From Torymus aiolomorphi (lineage: Eukaryota; Arthropoda; Insecta; Hymenoptera; Torymidae): a DNA stretch of 64,000 bases. Each line of letters begins with the position of its first letter. The first letter of the stretch is position 1. The notes beneath the pieces are model-generated. The model was not told where the DNA came from and searched no databases. It worked only from the letters and a program-made list of their open reading frames with translations. Of this stretch, positions 53,091 to 63,565 are shown piece after piece. The position numbers and the translations under genes are program-made. The DNA is taken from contig CM070876.1 in NCBI GenBank assembly GCA_036365515.1, positions 107,597,310 through 107,661,309 of the forward strand, given 5' to 3'.

Positions 53091-54212
53091 GACATATTAC
53101 TTCTTTGTTTATACTATACTTAATATATATGTTTTAAAATATGTTTTTATTATTAATTCCACTATTTTTCTGTATATATTTTGTAATTGTTTATTTCACA
53201 ATATAATTTATTTATTTATTTGTCACTTTTATAAATTTTTTCCTTTGCTTAGTTTTTAGTGTTTTATCTTTTATTGTTTAAACTGTAATGTTTATTTATG
53301 CAATTTTTATTTAATTGATCATTTTGTTTAATATTATTATTCGTTTTCTTGAGCTGCATTGATCATTATTCTATGTTTATTTTTCGTGTGCTGTATTTTC
53401 GATTTATGTGATCGTTGTTCTTTATTTTTTTGTAATTATAATTTGTCTTTATGATATTTTGTTTTATCTATTGTAGTATTTTCTTTTGGTTTTACTTTTA
53501 TATCTTTTTATTATTGATTTTTTTCAATTTCTTACTTGTATTAGACTGCTATTTTCGAATAATATATCTTGATTTCACTCTGTAAATTTATCTTTTCACT
53601 TGCTATTTCAGCTATAATTTGTTATATAATTTGTTGTTAAAAATTTTTCTTACTTCTTTGTTTTATTACTCCTTGTAGTGTCGTAACTTTTTTTGTTTGT
53701 ATTTTTATTTTTCAATTTTCTAATCTGTGTTAGACTGTATTTGTATTTTGCGTAATATATTTTTGAAAAATGTCATTTGTTTTGTAGAAATTTTTCTTAT
53801 TTCCGTATTTATCATTTGTTGAATACTTGTTAATAACTCGACGAGCCGTACTTGCTTATCTTCCAAAATTTGGGCGATTCATGCTACAATGATCCCCCCA
53901 ACTTCTTACTGCAATGCAAGAAGCTCGGACTTATTCTATGTTAGTTGTATTTATATAAGATTATTTTCCTCGTCTTTCAAGAGCTTATTTTATCTACTTT
54001 AAAACATTTAAAGTTTGATTTAGCTGATCTAACGAACTTTTCGTTCGACTGTGTACCGGAACCAATGTGACGTTCCGAAAAATAGTTATTTTATTTCTTT
54101 TATTTTAAATAGTCTAGTGAACTAATTTTCGATCGGTACCGGAACGACTATTAAGTTCCGGAGAAAAGTTATTTTTATTCTTTAATTTGAAATAGTCTAG
54201 TGAACGATTGTT
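53091..54212 (-). other. Gypsy-2 5' leader
   Basis: T-rich on the plus strand, noncoding. Nearest the LTR (53980-54230) it contains a tandem 83-bp repeat in which GTACCGGAAC recurs at 54053, 54136 and 54219. No ORF. Confidence 0.6.
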
Positions 54213-54230
54213 CGATCGGTACCGGAACCA
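54213..54230 (-). other. Gypsy-2 primer binding site
   Basis: On the minus strand TGGTTCCGGTACCGATCG begins one base after the 5' LTR. It should pair with a tRNA 3' end; the tRNA is not identified. It is the innermost of three similar copies. Confidence 0.65.
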
Positions 54231-54231
54231 C

Positions 54232-54311
54232 TGTTAAGTCTTGAGTGTCGAGGAATCTACTCTTATATGTGTATTGAAATTTGTATGGTTTATCTTCAAA
54301 TTATATTTGAA

Positions 54312-54376
<65 letters not shown>

Positions 54377-55075
54377 TGTCAATTGATATTTGATTTATAT
54401 TACCTTTATTCTGGGCGTAGGCTCTCGTAAATAATAAACAGCTGATTAGTTAGATGCACTATTTATTGAAAGATATAAGGTTTATAAATAAGACTATGCG
54501 ATTTACAACTTATTAACTTTGTTAAACAATATATAATACCGATAGATTATTGAAATTATTGATATAAGAAATTCTCTTCGTAATTGAATGTAGGGTATTT
54601 GACCCGTATAAAATATTCGCTTCTCCTCTTGTCGGCTGAAGTGGTACGGAGCCCGCGACTTTTGTACGATTACTAATTTGTGTGTTGAGAGTCGCCGTAT
54701 TTATTAAGCGGTTAATTTGGGTTAAAGATGATTTTGACGCTGAGTAAAAATCCTTTTTTTAAACAAATTTAGTAAACATTTAAATATCATCCTTTCGATT
54801 TCACATTTAAAAGGGCTGATTCTAAACAAAGTTGCGATGAGCGGTTGGTTTCACAAGGTCAGTGGCTCGCTACGTCACGCTGGCTGTTGCGTAGCCGATA
54901 TTGCTGTACTGTTAAAATTCGCACTCCCATCGTTTTGTGGGTGAAAGAAATTAATATTGAGATTTAATAACGTCATTAAACATATACGAAATATACGACA
55001 TTTGTATGTCAGAAAATGACTGGTGATAAATATGCATTGTTAAATTGAATTTAGAGATACGTCACAGACGTAACA
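54232..55075 (-). repeat. Gypsy-2 5' LTR
   Basis: 844 bp, longer than the 3' LTR because of a longer (TA)n at 54315-54370. It ends at 55075, after which the interrupted pogo-like repeat resumes (TTGTTTTGAAGCC). Confidence 0.9.
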
Positions 55076-55978
55076 TTGTTTTGAAGCCTTTCTTATTTAA
55101 AATTTTTAGCGTTGGTTTTATTAAGGTATCTTTATTTATTTCTGAAATAATGAACAAAAAATAAATAAGGGGTAGTTACCCCTAAAAAATAATTTTGGCC
55201 AAAACCACGAGACAGGTCAACTTTATTTTTTAATTTTCTTTTAAATGGAATCAGTTTTGAGGCTATATATAATTTATTGTAATTTTTATAGCTGAAAATT
55301 GATGAAAAAAGCTTAGTTTTCTTGAAAAAAAAAATAGGGGTTACTACCCTTAAAATTGAAAGTAATGCTGTTTTGAAGCCTTTCCTATTTTAAAATTTTT
55401 AGCGTTGGTTTTATTAAGGTATCTTTATTTATTTCTGAAATAATGAACAAAAAGTAAATAAGGGGTAGTTACCCCTAAAAAATAATTTTGGCCAAAATCA
55501 CGAGACAGGTCAACTTTATTTTTTAATTTTCTTTTAAATGGAATCAGTTTTGAGGCGATATATAATTTATTGTAATTTTTATAGCTGAAAATTGACGAAA
55601 AAAGCTTAGTTTTCTTGAAAAAAAAAAATAGGGGTTGCTATCCTTAAAATTGAAAGTAATGCTGTTTTGAAGCCTTTCCTATTTTAAAATTCTTAGCGTT
55701 GGTTTTATTAAGGTATCTTTATTTATTTCTGAAAAAATGAACAAAATATAAATAAGGAGTAGTTACCCCTAAAAAATAATTTTAGCCAAAACTACGAGAC
55801 AGGTCAACTTTATTTTTTAATTTTCTTTTAAATGGGATCAGTTTTGAGGCGATATATAATTTATTGTAATTTTTATAGCTAAAAATTGATGAAAAAAGCT
55901 TAGTTTTCTTGAAAAAAAAATAGGGGTTGCTACCCTTAAAATTGAAAGTAATGCTGTTTTGAAGGCTTTTTTATTCTA
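55076..55978. repeat. Right subterminal repeats of the pogo-like transposon (3 tandem)
   Basis: TGTTTTGAAGCCTTT-type boundaries at about 55077, 55369, 55662 and 55955 give three units of about 292 bp, in inverse orientation to those at 36080-36540. The units are about 95 percent identical by eye. Confidence 0.8.
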
Positions 55979-56045
55979 CATTCTGGAGTTCGACGATGAG
56001 CGTCATAATATTTGGCTTGTCTCGCCTGCTCCGCTTGCGCCTCGG
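55979..56045 (-). mobile_element. 66-bp inverted fragment of Gypsy-1
   Basis: Matches the reverse complement of 35470-35535 (integrase tail) without a visible mismatch. It abuts the right end of the pogo-like transposon and breaks off at CTCGG/TACC. Confidence 0.85.
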
Positions 56046-56585
56046 TACCCCGGAATGTGAAAGGCAAGGGGGCTTAGAAAAATTGAGCACTCCAACGAAA
56101 TACTTTCCTATTACGTCTACGTCGTTGTGTCTGGGAAAAGCTGGAATAAGTCTTTATCCTGGATCCTGACGTCTATGTCAAGGTCACACCTTAATATTGA
56201 CCTGAAGATCAATATCATGGTCACTTACACCCCCCCCCCCCTACACTCAGCTTTTGTACAAAACATTTTCTTGTGGAGGCTGTTTAGTTTTCCAAATGTT
56301 TGAATGCATTGACTGATTTCCTTCTTTATATTATGTTGACCTTTGAGTTTGAAGTTAGGGTCAAGGTCATATTTGAACGTAAAATTTGCCGCTCTTTCCA
56401 TTTCCGGGGTCAAAAGTGGGGGTTCCTATACAAAAAATCGATTTGACCTTCAAATGACCCTGATCCTTGACCTCAAGGTCAAAGTGAAGGTCATTATCAG
56501 TTGGCCCCCTCCGTACCCTACAACTTTTGTTTGAATCATTTTTTTCTAGGAGACGCCGTTTTTGAAATTATCGGGTGCGTCAATT
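56046..56585. repeat. TCAAGGTCA-rich repeat fragment
   Basis: Contains TCAAGGTCA near 56176, 56350 and 56472, a C12 run at 56229-56240, and blocks resembling other TE termini in the window (TTACGTCTACGTCGTTGTGTC here, TTACTACGTCCGCGTCGTTG near 60606). It ends ACACATCCTGTATATG. No gene seen. Confidence 0.45.
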
Positions 56586-56589
56586 AAAA

Positions 56590-58352
56590 TGACACATCCT
56601 GTATATGAGATATTTCAGGTGAAGTCAGCAGCTCAAAATTTTAAAATCGCTCAAAACTCGTTTTCTTTTAGTTTTTTATGAAAAAAAATGTTCCTCAAAT
56701 TTTAGGTCGATATTTGCAAAAATAAAAACGCAATGCAAGATTGAAAATTCAATTTTTTTTGCAATTTTTGGTTAAAATCCAAGTTTAGTCATTTATTAAC
56801 TCAAAATCTTGAAACTTTTTGTATAGAACATTGATCGGCAAAAAGTTTGCATTTTTTCTGTAGAATATGCCAGTTTTTTTTTATTTATTTTATGACCCTT
56901 TTTGAAAGTCTCTGATTGGCTGCTTCTTAGTATACCTTCATCGAAGGATATTGAGGCTGCGGCCAAATATTTTTTATTCGAAAAAATTTTTTTATATTCT
57001 TCTTTCAAAACCCTTCAAAATGCTTCTTTGATTAATACTGGCCGAGCAAAGGGAAAGAAGTTACAATTTTTTGAAATAGCCAGAAAAATCCATAATTTCA
57101 ATTTTTGATAACATGATTAATGAAACTAAATATTATTCATACATCTTATGGCATGGACCGTACCACTGAATTTTGTTAGAGCATCAAATAGAACATTATA
57201 TATATATCCATTTTCAATAATATTAGGCTTACACAATAAGCAATACCTAATTATGAATTAATAATAAATTAAGCTATAGAGGTTAATTACTATAAAATTG
57301 TCAATATAAAATCAGGCAACAGATAGTTATGCAGTGTATATTCCAATAATACTGCTCTATTACAAATTTTATTTATAATTTCATTTATAATTTTATTTAT
57401 AATTTGTAATTTTATTTTTTAAAAATTTACAATTTTTTTAAATATCAAGCAAAATTCGTAATTTCAATTTTTGATAACATGATTAACGAAACTGAATATT
57501 ATTCCTACATTTTATGGCATGGATCGTACCACTGAATTTTGTTAGAGCATCAAATAGAACATTATAGATATCTATTTTCAATAATATTAGGTTTACACAA
57601 TAAGCAATACCTAATTATGAATGAAATTATGAGTCTGTAGCCTGATTTCATTTTGACAGCTTTATAGTAATTAACCTCTATAGTTTAATTTATTATTAAT
57701 TCATAATTAGGTATCGCTTATTGTGTAAGCCTAATATTATTGAAAATAGATATATATATAATGTTCTATTTGATGCTCCAACAAAATTCAGTGGTACGGT
57801 CCATGCCATAAGATGTATGAATAATAATCAGTTTCATTAATCATGTTATCAAAAATTGAAATTATGGATTTTTCTTGATATTTCAAAAAATTGTAACTTT
57901 TTTCCCTTTGCTCGGCCAGTATTGATCAAAAAAGCATTTTTGAGGGTTTTCGAAGAAGAATACAAAAAAAATTTGTCGAATAAAAAATATTTGGTGGCAG
58001 CCTCAATATCCTTCGATGAAGGTATACTAAGAAGCAGCCAATCAGAGACTTTCAAAAAGGATCATAAAATAAATACTGGTACATTCTACAGAAAAAATGC
58101 AAACTTTTTGCTAATCAATATTCTATACAAAAAGTTTCAAGATTTTGAGTTAAAAAATAAATAATCTTGGATTTTAACCAAAAATTGCAAAAATATTGAA
58201 TTTTCAATCTTGCATAGCTTTTTTATTTTTGCAAATATCGACCTAAAATTTGAGGAACATTTTTTTTTCATAAAAAACTAAAAGAAAATGAGTTTTGAGC
58301 GATTTTAAAATTTTGAGCTGCTCACTTCACGTGACATATCCCATATATATAT
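56590..58352. mobile_element. Foldback element with ~700-bp arms
   Basis: Left arm about 56600-57300 and right arm about 57655-58340 are inverted copies. Landmarks are AGCAGCTCAAAATTTTAAAATCG, ATTTGCAAAAATAAAAA, TCTGATTGGCTGCTTCTTAG, GGCCGAGCAAAGGGAAA and GCATGGACCGTACCACTG. The centre (57300-57655) repeats part of the arm directly (57455-57620). The frames on each strand mirror one another and encode no known domain. Confidence 0.75.
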
Positions 58353-58677
58353 ATACACGGTGTCTCATTTTAATCTATGCAGCCAAATATCTCGGAATAC
58401 ACGCCAGATACAGAAAAATGGTTCAAATGAAAATTGTTCGAGACGATGGGGGTCAACTTTTGGTCAGCTTCAATTTGACCTTGAAATCATTTTTCAAGGT
58501 CATTTCAAGGTTAAGATCATTTTTTCTAATTAGAACCCCTATTTCTGATGTCGGAATCGGATAAAGCGGGAAATTTTACGTCCAAAACCGTTCTTTAAAC
58601 ATTTTTTTGTGGCCTCCACAAGGTTATATCAAGGTCAAATGCTTAAAAATTGGTCAGAACGCGAAATTTCATAGTTG

Positions 58678-58843
58678 TCTCAAGCAGAACAAGCCTTGAT
58701 AAATCCATCCAATCAAAGGATGTCTTCTTTGTAGATACAGCTCAGCATGCCGCCTAGCTGCTGCACGATAATTGCCATTACATTGCTCTAAAACCCTTAT
58801 CTTGTCAACCATTTGATCAGCTGGATAATTCACAGATACAATA
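58678..58843 (-). pseudogene. Inverted N-terminal piece of the transposase
   Basis: On the minus strand, DQMVDKIRVLEQCNGNYRAA followed by ARRHAEL and QRRHPL is like the first helix-turn-helix of the insect mariner-like transposases whose catalytic part lies on the plus strand just to the right. Its position fits but its orientation is reversed, so the segment was inverted or derives from a second copy. Confidence 0.55.
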
Positions 58844-58883
58844 AAAAAGGGATCTGTATCCAGCATCAGACCCATCAACTCTT

Positions 58884-59863
58884 ATGAATTTTGATGTGCT
58901 AAAACCGAATCTGGGGCAAGAATTATGCCATCACCTTCCATTTTTTATTAAAACTCAAGAAATCACCCTCCCACTTACGAAAATTCATGATTTTATGGGA
59001 ATAAGCGATGCTCGTGTCGTGAATATTTTAGCAATTGTTCATCTCGACCTTCATATTAGCACACGTCAAATTGAAAGAGAAATTGGTATTTCCCGTCTGA
59101 CGGTTTCAAGGATTCTGAGAATTATTGACTATCATGCCTACAATATAACTTTAGTTCTGGAACTAAGGCAGAGCAACATTCAATTGCGCAGTGAATTTTG
59201 TCACTGGGCTTTAAGAATGATAGAAAATGATCCAGACTTTTTCAAATACGCCCTTTTTTCGGATGAGGCAAAATTTTGTAGCGGTGGGCGACTGAACAGG
59301 CACAATTGCCATTATTGGTCAGATGTGAACCCTCACTGACAAAGAGCGATGGATCATCAAAATCGGTGGAGCATAATTGTGTGGTGTGGAATAGTCAATG
59401 GTTACTTGATAGGTTCGTATTTCTTTGAGCGAAATGACGATAGAAACAGCTATTTAGAGCTAATAAGAGATCATTTGCCAGTACTTTTGGAAAACGTTGA
59501 CCTAGCTTCAAGACAAAGAATGTGGCTTCAGCAAGATGGTGCAGCACCACATTTTGCATGAATCGTTCGAGTACTTTTAAATAACAACTACAATGACAGG
59601 TGGATTGGACGAGAAGGTCCAGTTAACTGGCCTGCTAATTCACCAGATATGACGTCACCAAATTTTTTCTTGTGGGGGTACGAAAAAAATGTAGTTTTCC
59701 TCAACGGCCTACAACAAGGGAAGATTTTATGGATAGAATTCGTAGAGCTTGCGAATCCATTTCTAGAGCAACGTTGCTCAGGACTGTGGATCATTTCCAA
59801 TGGCGATTACGCCTATGCCTGGAAGCCAACGGAGGTAACTTTGAACATGTACTCCGTGGATAG
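58884..59863 (+). pseudogene. mariner-like transposase, broken
   Basis: The plus-strand frame shows a second HTH (HISTRQIEREIGISRLTVSR, about 59052) and the first catalytic Asp in ALFSDEAKFCSGG (about 59253). A TGA at 59337-59339 follows, then WSIIVWCGIVNGYLIG, the second Asp in WLQQDGAAPHF (about 59524), a TGA at 59559-59561, and WIGREGPVNWPANSPDMTSP then NFFLWGY (about 59600-59680) with the third acidic region as Asp. A frameshift near 59700 leads to a C-terminal IRRACESISRATLLRTVDHF in another frame, ending with NGGNFEH. Family: IS630-Tc1-mariner superfamily of insects. Inactive. Confidence 0.8.
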
Positions 59864-59904
59864 ATAATGTCAACTGCAGTGATAATGGTGAGCGGCAAGA
59901 GGAC

Positions 59905-60590
59905 GCACCCCAGTGAGAGGCAAAGGGACTCACGTTAAACAAGCACCCCAGTGAGGGGCAAGGGGACTCACGTTAAACAAGCACCCCAGTGAGAGGCAAG
60001 AGGACGCACGTTAAACAAGCACCCCAGTGAGAGGCAAGGGGACTCACGTTAAAGAAGCACCCCAGTGAGAGGCAAGGGGACTCACGTTAAACAAGCACCC
60101 CAGTGAGAGGCAAGGCGACTCACGTTAAACAAGCATCCTAGTGAGAGGCAAGGGGCTCACGTTAAACAAGCACCCCAGTGAGAGACAAGAGGACTCACGT
60201 TAAACAAGCACCCCAGTGAAAGGCAAGGGGACTCACGTATACAAGCACCCCAGTGAGAGGTAAGGGGACTCACGTTAAACAAGCTCCCCAGTGAGAGGCA
60301 AGGGGACTCACGTTAAACGAGCACCCCAGTGAGAGGCAAGGGGACTCACGTTAAACAAGTATCCCAGTGAGAGGCAAGGGCACTCACGTTAAAGAAGCAC
60401 CCCAGTGAGAGGCAAGGGGTCTCACGTTGAACAAGCACCCCAGTGAGAGGCAAGGGGACTCACGTAAACAAGCACCCCAGTGAGAGGCAAGGGGACTCAC
60501 GTTAAACAAGCTCCCCAGTGACAGGCAAGGGGACTCATGTTAAACATGCACCCCAGTGAGAGGCAAGGGGACTCACGTAAACAACCCCCC
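59905..60590. repeat. 38-bp minisatellite, ~18 copies
   Basis: Consensus blocks GCACCCCAGTGAGAGGCAAG and GGGACTCACGTTAAACAA repeat about 18 times with scattered substitutions and a few copies shortened by two bases (for example at 60236 and 60463). It lies between the transposase and the right arm. Units are contiguous without spacers. Confidence 0.95.
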
Positions 60591-61011
60591 TAAAGGAAAC
60601 AGGCCTTACTACGTCCGCGTCGTTGTTTCTGGGTAACGCTAAAAGTAAGGACCCAGTATTATCAAAAAGAGCTTAAAGCCAATAGAGTAATGTTGCTGGA
60701 ACTTCTGTAGATAGGTGACCGGGAAAACTCCCAGGATAGTATTTTTAGCGATTTTCATGGAAATTGGAAAATTGACCCCACTTAAAGCGATGCAATCTCC
60801 ATGTGGTACTCCGGCGTCGCATCTGACTTCGAATTTATAATCAGCGACCCCTGAAGCTCTCAGAATGTGCTTTAGTGATTTTCATAGTGACTCAAAATGA
60901 CCTCATTTGGGATATTTCAGCCTCCATGCCGTACCATCGCTTCGCACCCCACAGAAACCTAACATCATATTCACAATTGGCGACCACAAAAATTTCTCAA
61001 TTGGTTGGGTT
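60591..61011. other. Transposon interior, no gene
   Basis: Unassigned sequence between the minisatellite and the right TIR. TGGAAATTGGAAAATTGACCCCA and GCGACCCCTGAAGC-like words look repetitive, but no second copy is in the window. Confidence 0.35.
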
Positions 61012-61536
61012 TATCAAGGCTTCTTCTGCTTGAGACAACTATGAAATTTCGCGTTCTGACCAATTTTTAAGCATTTGACTTTGATTTAACCTTGTGAAAG
61101 TCACAAAAAAATGTTTAAAGAACGGTTTTGGACGTAAAATTTCCCGCTCTATCCGATTGCAACGTCAGAAATAGGGGTTATAATTTGAAAAAATGATCTT
61201 AACATTGGAATGACCTTGAAAAATGATCTCAAGGTCAATTTGAAGGTGACCAAAAGTTGAGCCCCATCGTCACGAACAATTGTCATCTGAACCATTTTTC
61301 TGTATCTGGCCTGCATTCGGAGTTATTTATCTGCATAGATTAAAATAAGACACCATGTATATACATATATATATATATATATACATATTTTTCTTGTGTA
61401 GAACTCTGTCGATGTTAATGAGTACAACTGATTTAAATTAAATATACGACGTTTCTATAGCTTCTATAGCTTGATCGCTATCCTTTTCAAGTCCTAATTT
61501 ACATCAGTATTACAGTTCATCACATTTTCGTAGACG

Positions 61537-61539
<3 letters not shown>

Positions 61540-61629
<90 letters not shown>
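61540..61629. repeat. TA microsatellite
   Basis: (TA)n of about 90 bp, immediately left of the next inverted-repeat element. Confidence 0.95.
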
Positions 61630-61632
<3 letters not shown>

Positions 61633-63138
61633 GCTGTGCCAAAAGTTCCGGGACGGCCAGTTATCTCAGCGGGAATGCATTTTCGGAAAAAATGTTTCAT
61701 ACAAAAGATGTAGGATTTTTCCCTGGCTATCTGATGGTGACCTTGAATTTGACCTTGGGCTTGACTTTCAAGGTCATTTGAAGGTCAAGTCGAATTTTTT
61801 AAATGGGAAGCCCCCTTTTTTATTACGGAAACCGAAAGAGGGAAAAATTCTCTTTCCACCGATATAAGATACATAGGGGTCAAATGTGATCTAGAGGTCG
61901 TTTCAAGGTCAAGTCGGTAAAATGAGGTCAAATTGATCTTTGGCAGTCCATAGCATGGAAACTAAGGGCGTTGGGAAAAAACTTTCCATACGAAAGTTTC
62001 CGCAAATCGAATGGAGCATCAGATGGTGACCTTGAATTTGACCTTGGGCTTGACCTTCAAGGTCATTTGAATGTCAAGTCGAATTTTTTGAATGGGAACC
62101 CTCTTTTTGTTGCAGAAATGCGGGCCACGGACCCATGGGTTTTCGGGGTCGCTGAACCCGTATCTGGGGTCGGTTTGCCCCGCTGGATCGACCCAAGGTC
62201 GTTCCAAGGTCAAACTAGAAGGAATTGCAGAAGGTGCTTAAAACCACGGACCCATGGGTTTTCGGGGTCGCTGAACCCGTATCTGGGGTCGGTTTGCCCC
62301 GGTGGGTCGACCCAAGGTACGTCCAAGGTCAAACCAGAAGGAATTACAGAAGGTGCTTGAAACCACAGACCCATGGGTTTTCGGGGTCGCTGAACCCGTA
62401 TCTGGGGTCGGTTTGCCCCGTTGGGTCGACCCAAGGTCGTTCCAAGGTCAGCGGTGATTAGCCAGGTCCCAGGTCTGGGTTTTGATCCAGAAACGTTTGC
62501 ACAAAAAATGTTTTTTAACGCCCTGATACACGAAATTCGATGGGGTGTCCAGATGATCGGAGTATAAGAATGTTGACCTTCAAATGACCTTCGGCTCACT
62601 TTTAACCCCGTATGTATCTTACACCTCTGGAAAGGTAAGTTTTCCCACATTTCTGCAACAAAAAGAGGGTTCCCATTCAAAAAATTCGACTTGACCTTTA
62701 AATGACCTTGAAAGTCAAGCCCAAGGTCAAATTCATGGTCACCATCAGATGCTCCATTCGATTTGCGGAAACTTTCGTATGGAAAGTTTTTTCCCAACGC
62801 CCGTAGTTTCCATGCTTTGGACTGCCCAAGATCAATTTGACCTCATTTTACCGACTTGACCTTGAAACGACCTCTAGATCACATTTGACCCCTATGTATC
62901 TTATATCGGTGGAAAGAGAATTTTTCCCTCTTTCGGTTTGCGCAATAAAAAAGGAGGGTTCCCATTTAAAAAATTCGACTTGATCTTCAAATGACCTTGA
63001 AGGTCAAGCCCAAGGTCAAATTCAAGGTCACCATCAGATAGCCAGGGAAAAATCCTACATCTTTTGTATGAAACATTTTTTCCGAAAATGCATTCCCGCT
63101 GAGATAACTGGCCGTCCCGGAACTTTTGACACACCCTG
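61630..63138. mobile_element. TA-flanked inverted-repeat element with tandem core
   Basis: The 491-bp arms (61630-62120 and 62648-63138) begin CAGGCTGTGCCAAAAGTTCC and end GGAACTTTTGACACACCCTG, with TA on each side. The centre (62125-62460) has three tandem units of 119 bp (starts 62125, 62244 and 62363) with CCCATGGGTTTTCGGGGTCG and GGGGTCGGTTTGCCCC. The arms are packed with TCAAGGTCA/TGACCTTGA. No transposase; frames inside are products of the symmetry. Likely a non-autonomous Tc1/mariner-type element. Confidence 0.8.
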
Positions 63139-63159
63139 TATATATATATATATATATAT

Positions 63160-63559
63160 ATTTCGGAAACCGGTACTTTTGCGGATCTATAGTTTTTTTC
63201 TCCACGAGTTCGTATATGCTTGACTAAAGAAATAACTCCCTCTCTGTGCTGAAGGTATTAATATAAAAGTATCGAATCCGTGCTGACATAGATCCTCAAA
63301 AGCTGCAGTTGTTATATTTATATAGATAAATAAATATATCAAATGCAGCTTTTGAGGATATATGTCAGCACGGATTCGATACTTTGAGGATTTTTCGGAC
63401 TTTCGAGGACATCCTCAACATTCCTTCGGTATGAAACGGCACTTTTGAGGATTTATATTAATACCTTCAACGCAGAGAGCGAGTTGTTTCTTTAGTCAAG
63501 CATTTACGAACTCTGGAGAAAAAAACTATAGATCCTCAAAAGTACCGGTTTCCGCAATG

Positions 63560-63565
<6 letters not shown>
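63160..63565. repeat. Microsatellite-framed cassette E (tag GATCCTCAAAAG)
   Basis: Nested inverted repeats: outer GGAAACCGGTACTTTTGCGG / CCTCAAAAGTACCGGTTTCC, then the core TGACTAAAGAAATAACTCCC (63221-63240) and its inverse GAGTTGTTTCTTTAGTCA (63481-63498), then an inner pair with ATCGAATCCGTGCTGAC. The tag GATCCTCAAAAG or CTTTTGAGGAT recurs at about 63291, 63349, 63441 and 63532, with variants in the middle. GTATGAAACGGCAC parallels the TATGAAACGCTAG of C and D. Confidence 0.7.

Larger units (their letters stand above)
40514..55075 (-). mobile_element. Gypsy-2: Ty3/Gypsy retrotransposon (-)
   Basis: Both LTRs are present, with primer binding site, gag and pol in minus orientation. The flanks CTGT (left) and TTGT (right) are consistent with a 4-bp target duplication with one change, and the host repeat is restored by removing the element. 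The total of 14.6 kb is inflated by a 2.7-kb ribozyme-containing array in its 3' noncoding part. Gag and pol carry several stops and frameshifts, and the LTRs differ at about 2 percent by eye, so it is older than the BEL insertion and inactive. No env-like ORF was seen. Confidence 0.9.
35941..55978 (+). mobile_element. pogo/jerky-like DNA transposon, split by Gypsy-2
   Basis: Left part 35941-40513 and right part 55076-55978 belong together: the repeat interrupted at 40513 resumes exactly at 55076 once Gypsy-2 is removed. The ends are built of inverted copies of a unit of about 292 bp with GGGGTAGTTACCCCTAAAAA, AAACCACGAGACAGGTCAAC and GGGTTGCTACCCTTAAAATTG landmarks: two on the left (36080-36540), and on the right one interrupted copy (40133-40513 with the start of 55076) plus three tandem ones to 55978. 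The interior encodes a CENP-B/DDE_1-type transposase on the plus strand. The exact termini are not resolved. Confidence 0.7.
58356..61357 (+). mobile_element. mariner-like transposon with ~345-bp TIRs and minisatellite
   Basis: Ends CACGGTGTCTCATTTTAATC / GATTAAAATAAGACACCATG, each flanked by TA (58354-58355, 61358-61359). Arms 58356-58702 and about 61012-61357. It contains a broken DDD-type transposase (58678-59863) and an array of about 18 copies of a 38-bp repeat (59905-60590). The arms carry TCAAGGTCA motifs. Confidence 0.85.

Noticed and set aside
59905..60590. 38-bp direct repeats as a CRISPR-like array
   Set aside because: Units are contiguous with no unique spacers, the context is a eukaryotic transposon, and there are no cas genes.
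61494..61700. Ile-Tyr repeat ORF
   Set aside because: Translation of the (TA)n tract.
61971..62797. Overlapping ORFs on both strands in the 61.6-63.1 kb element (including a shared start MGKNFPYESF)
   Set aside because: Both are translations of the same inverted arms and tandem core; no domain, and the mirrored starts are explained by symmetry.
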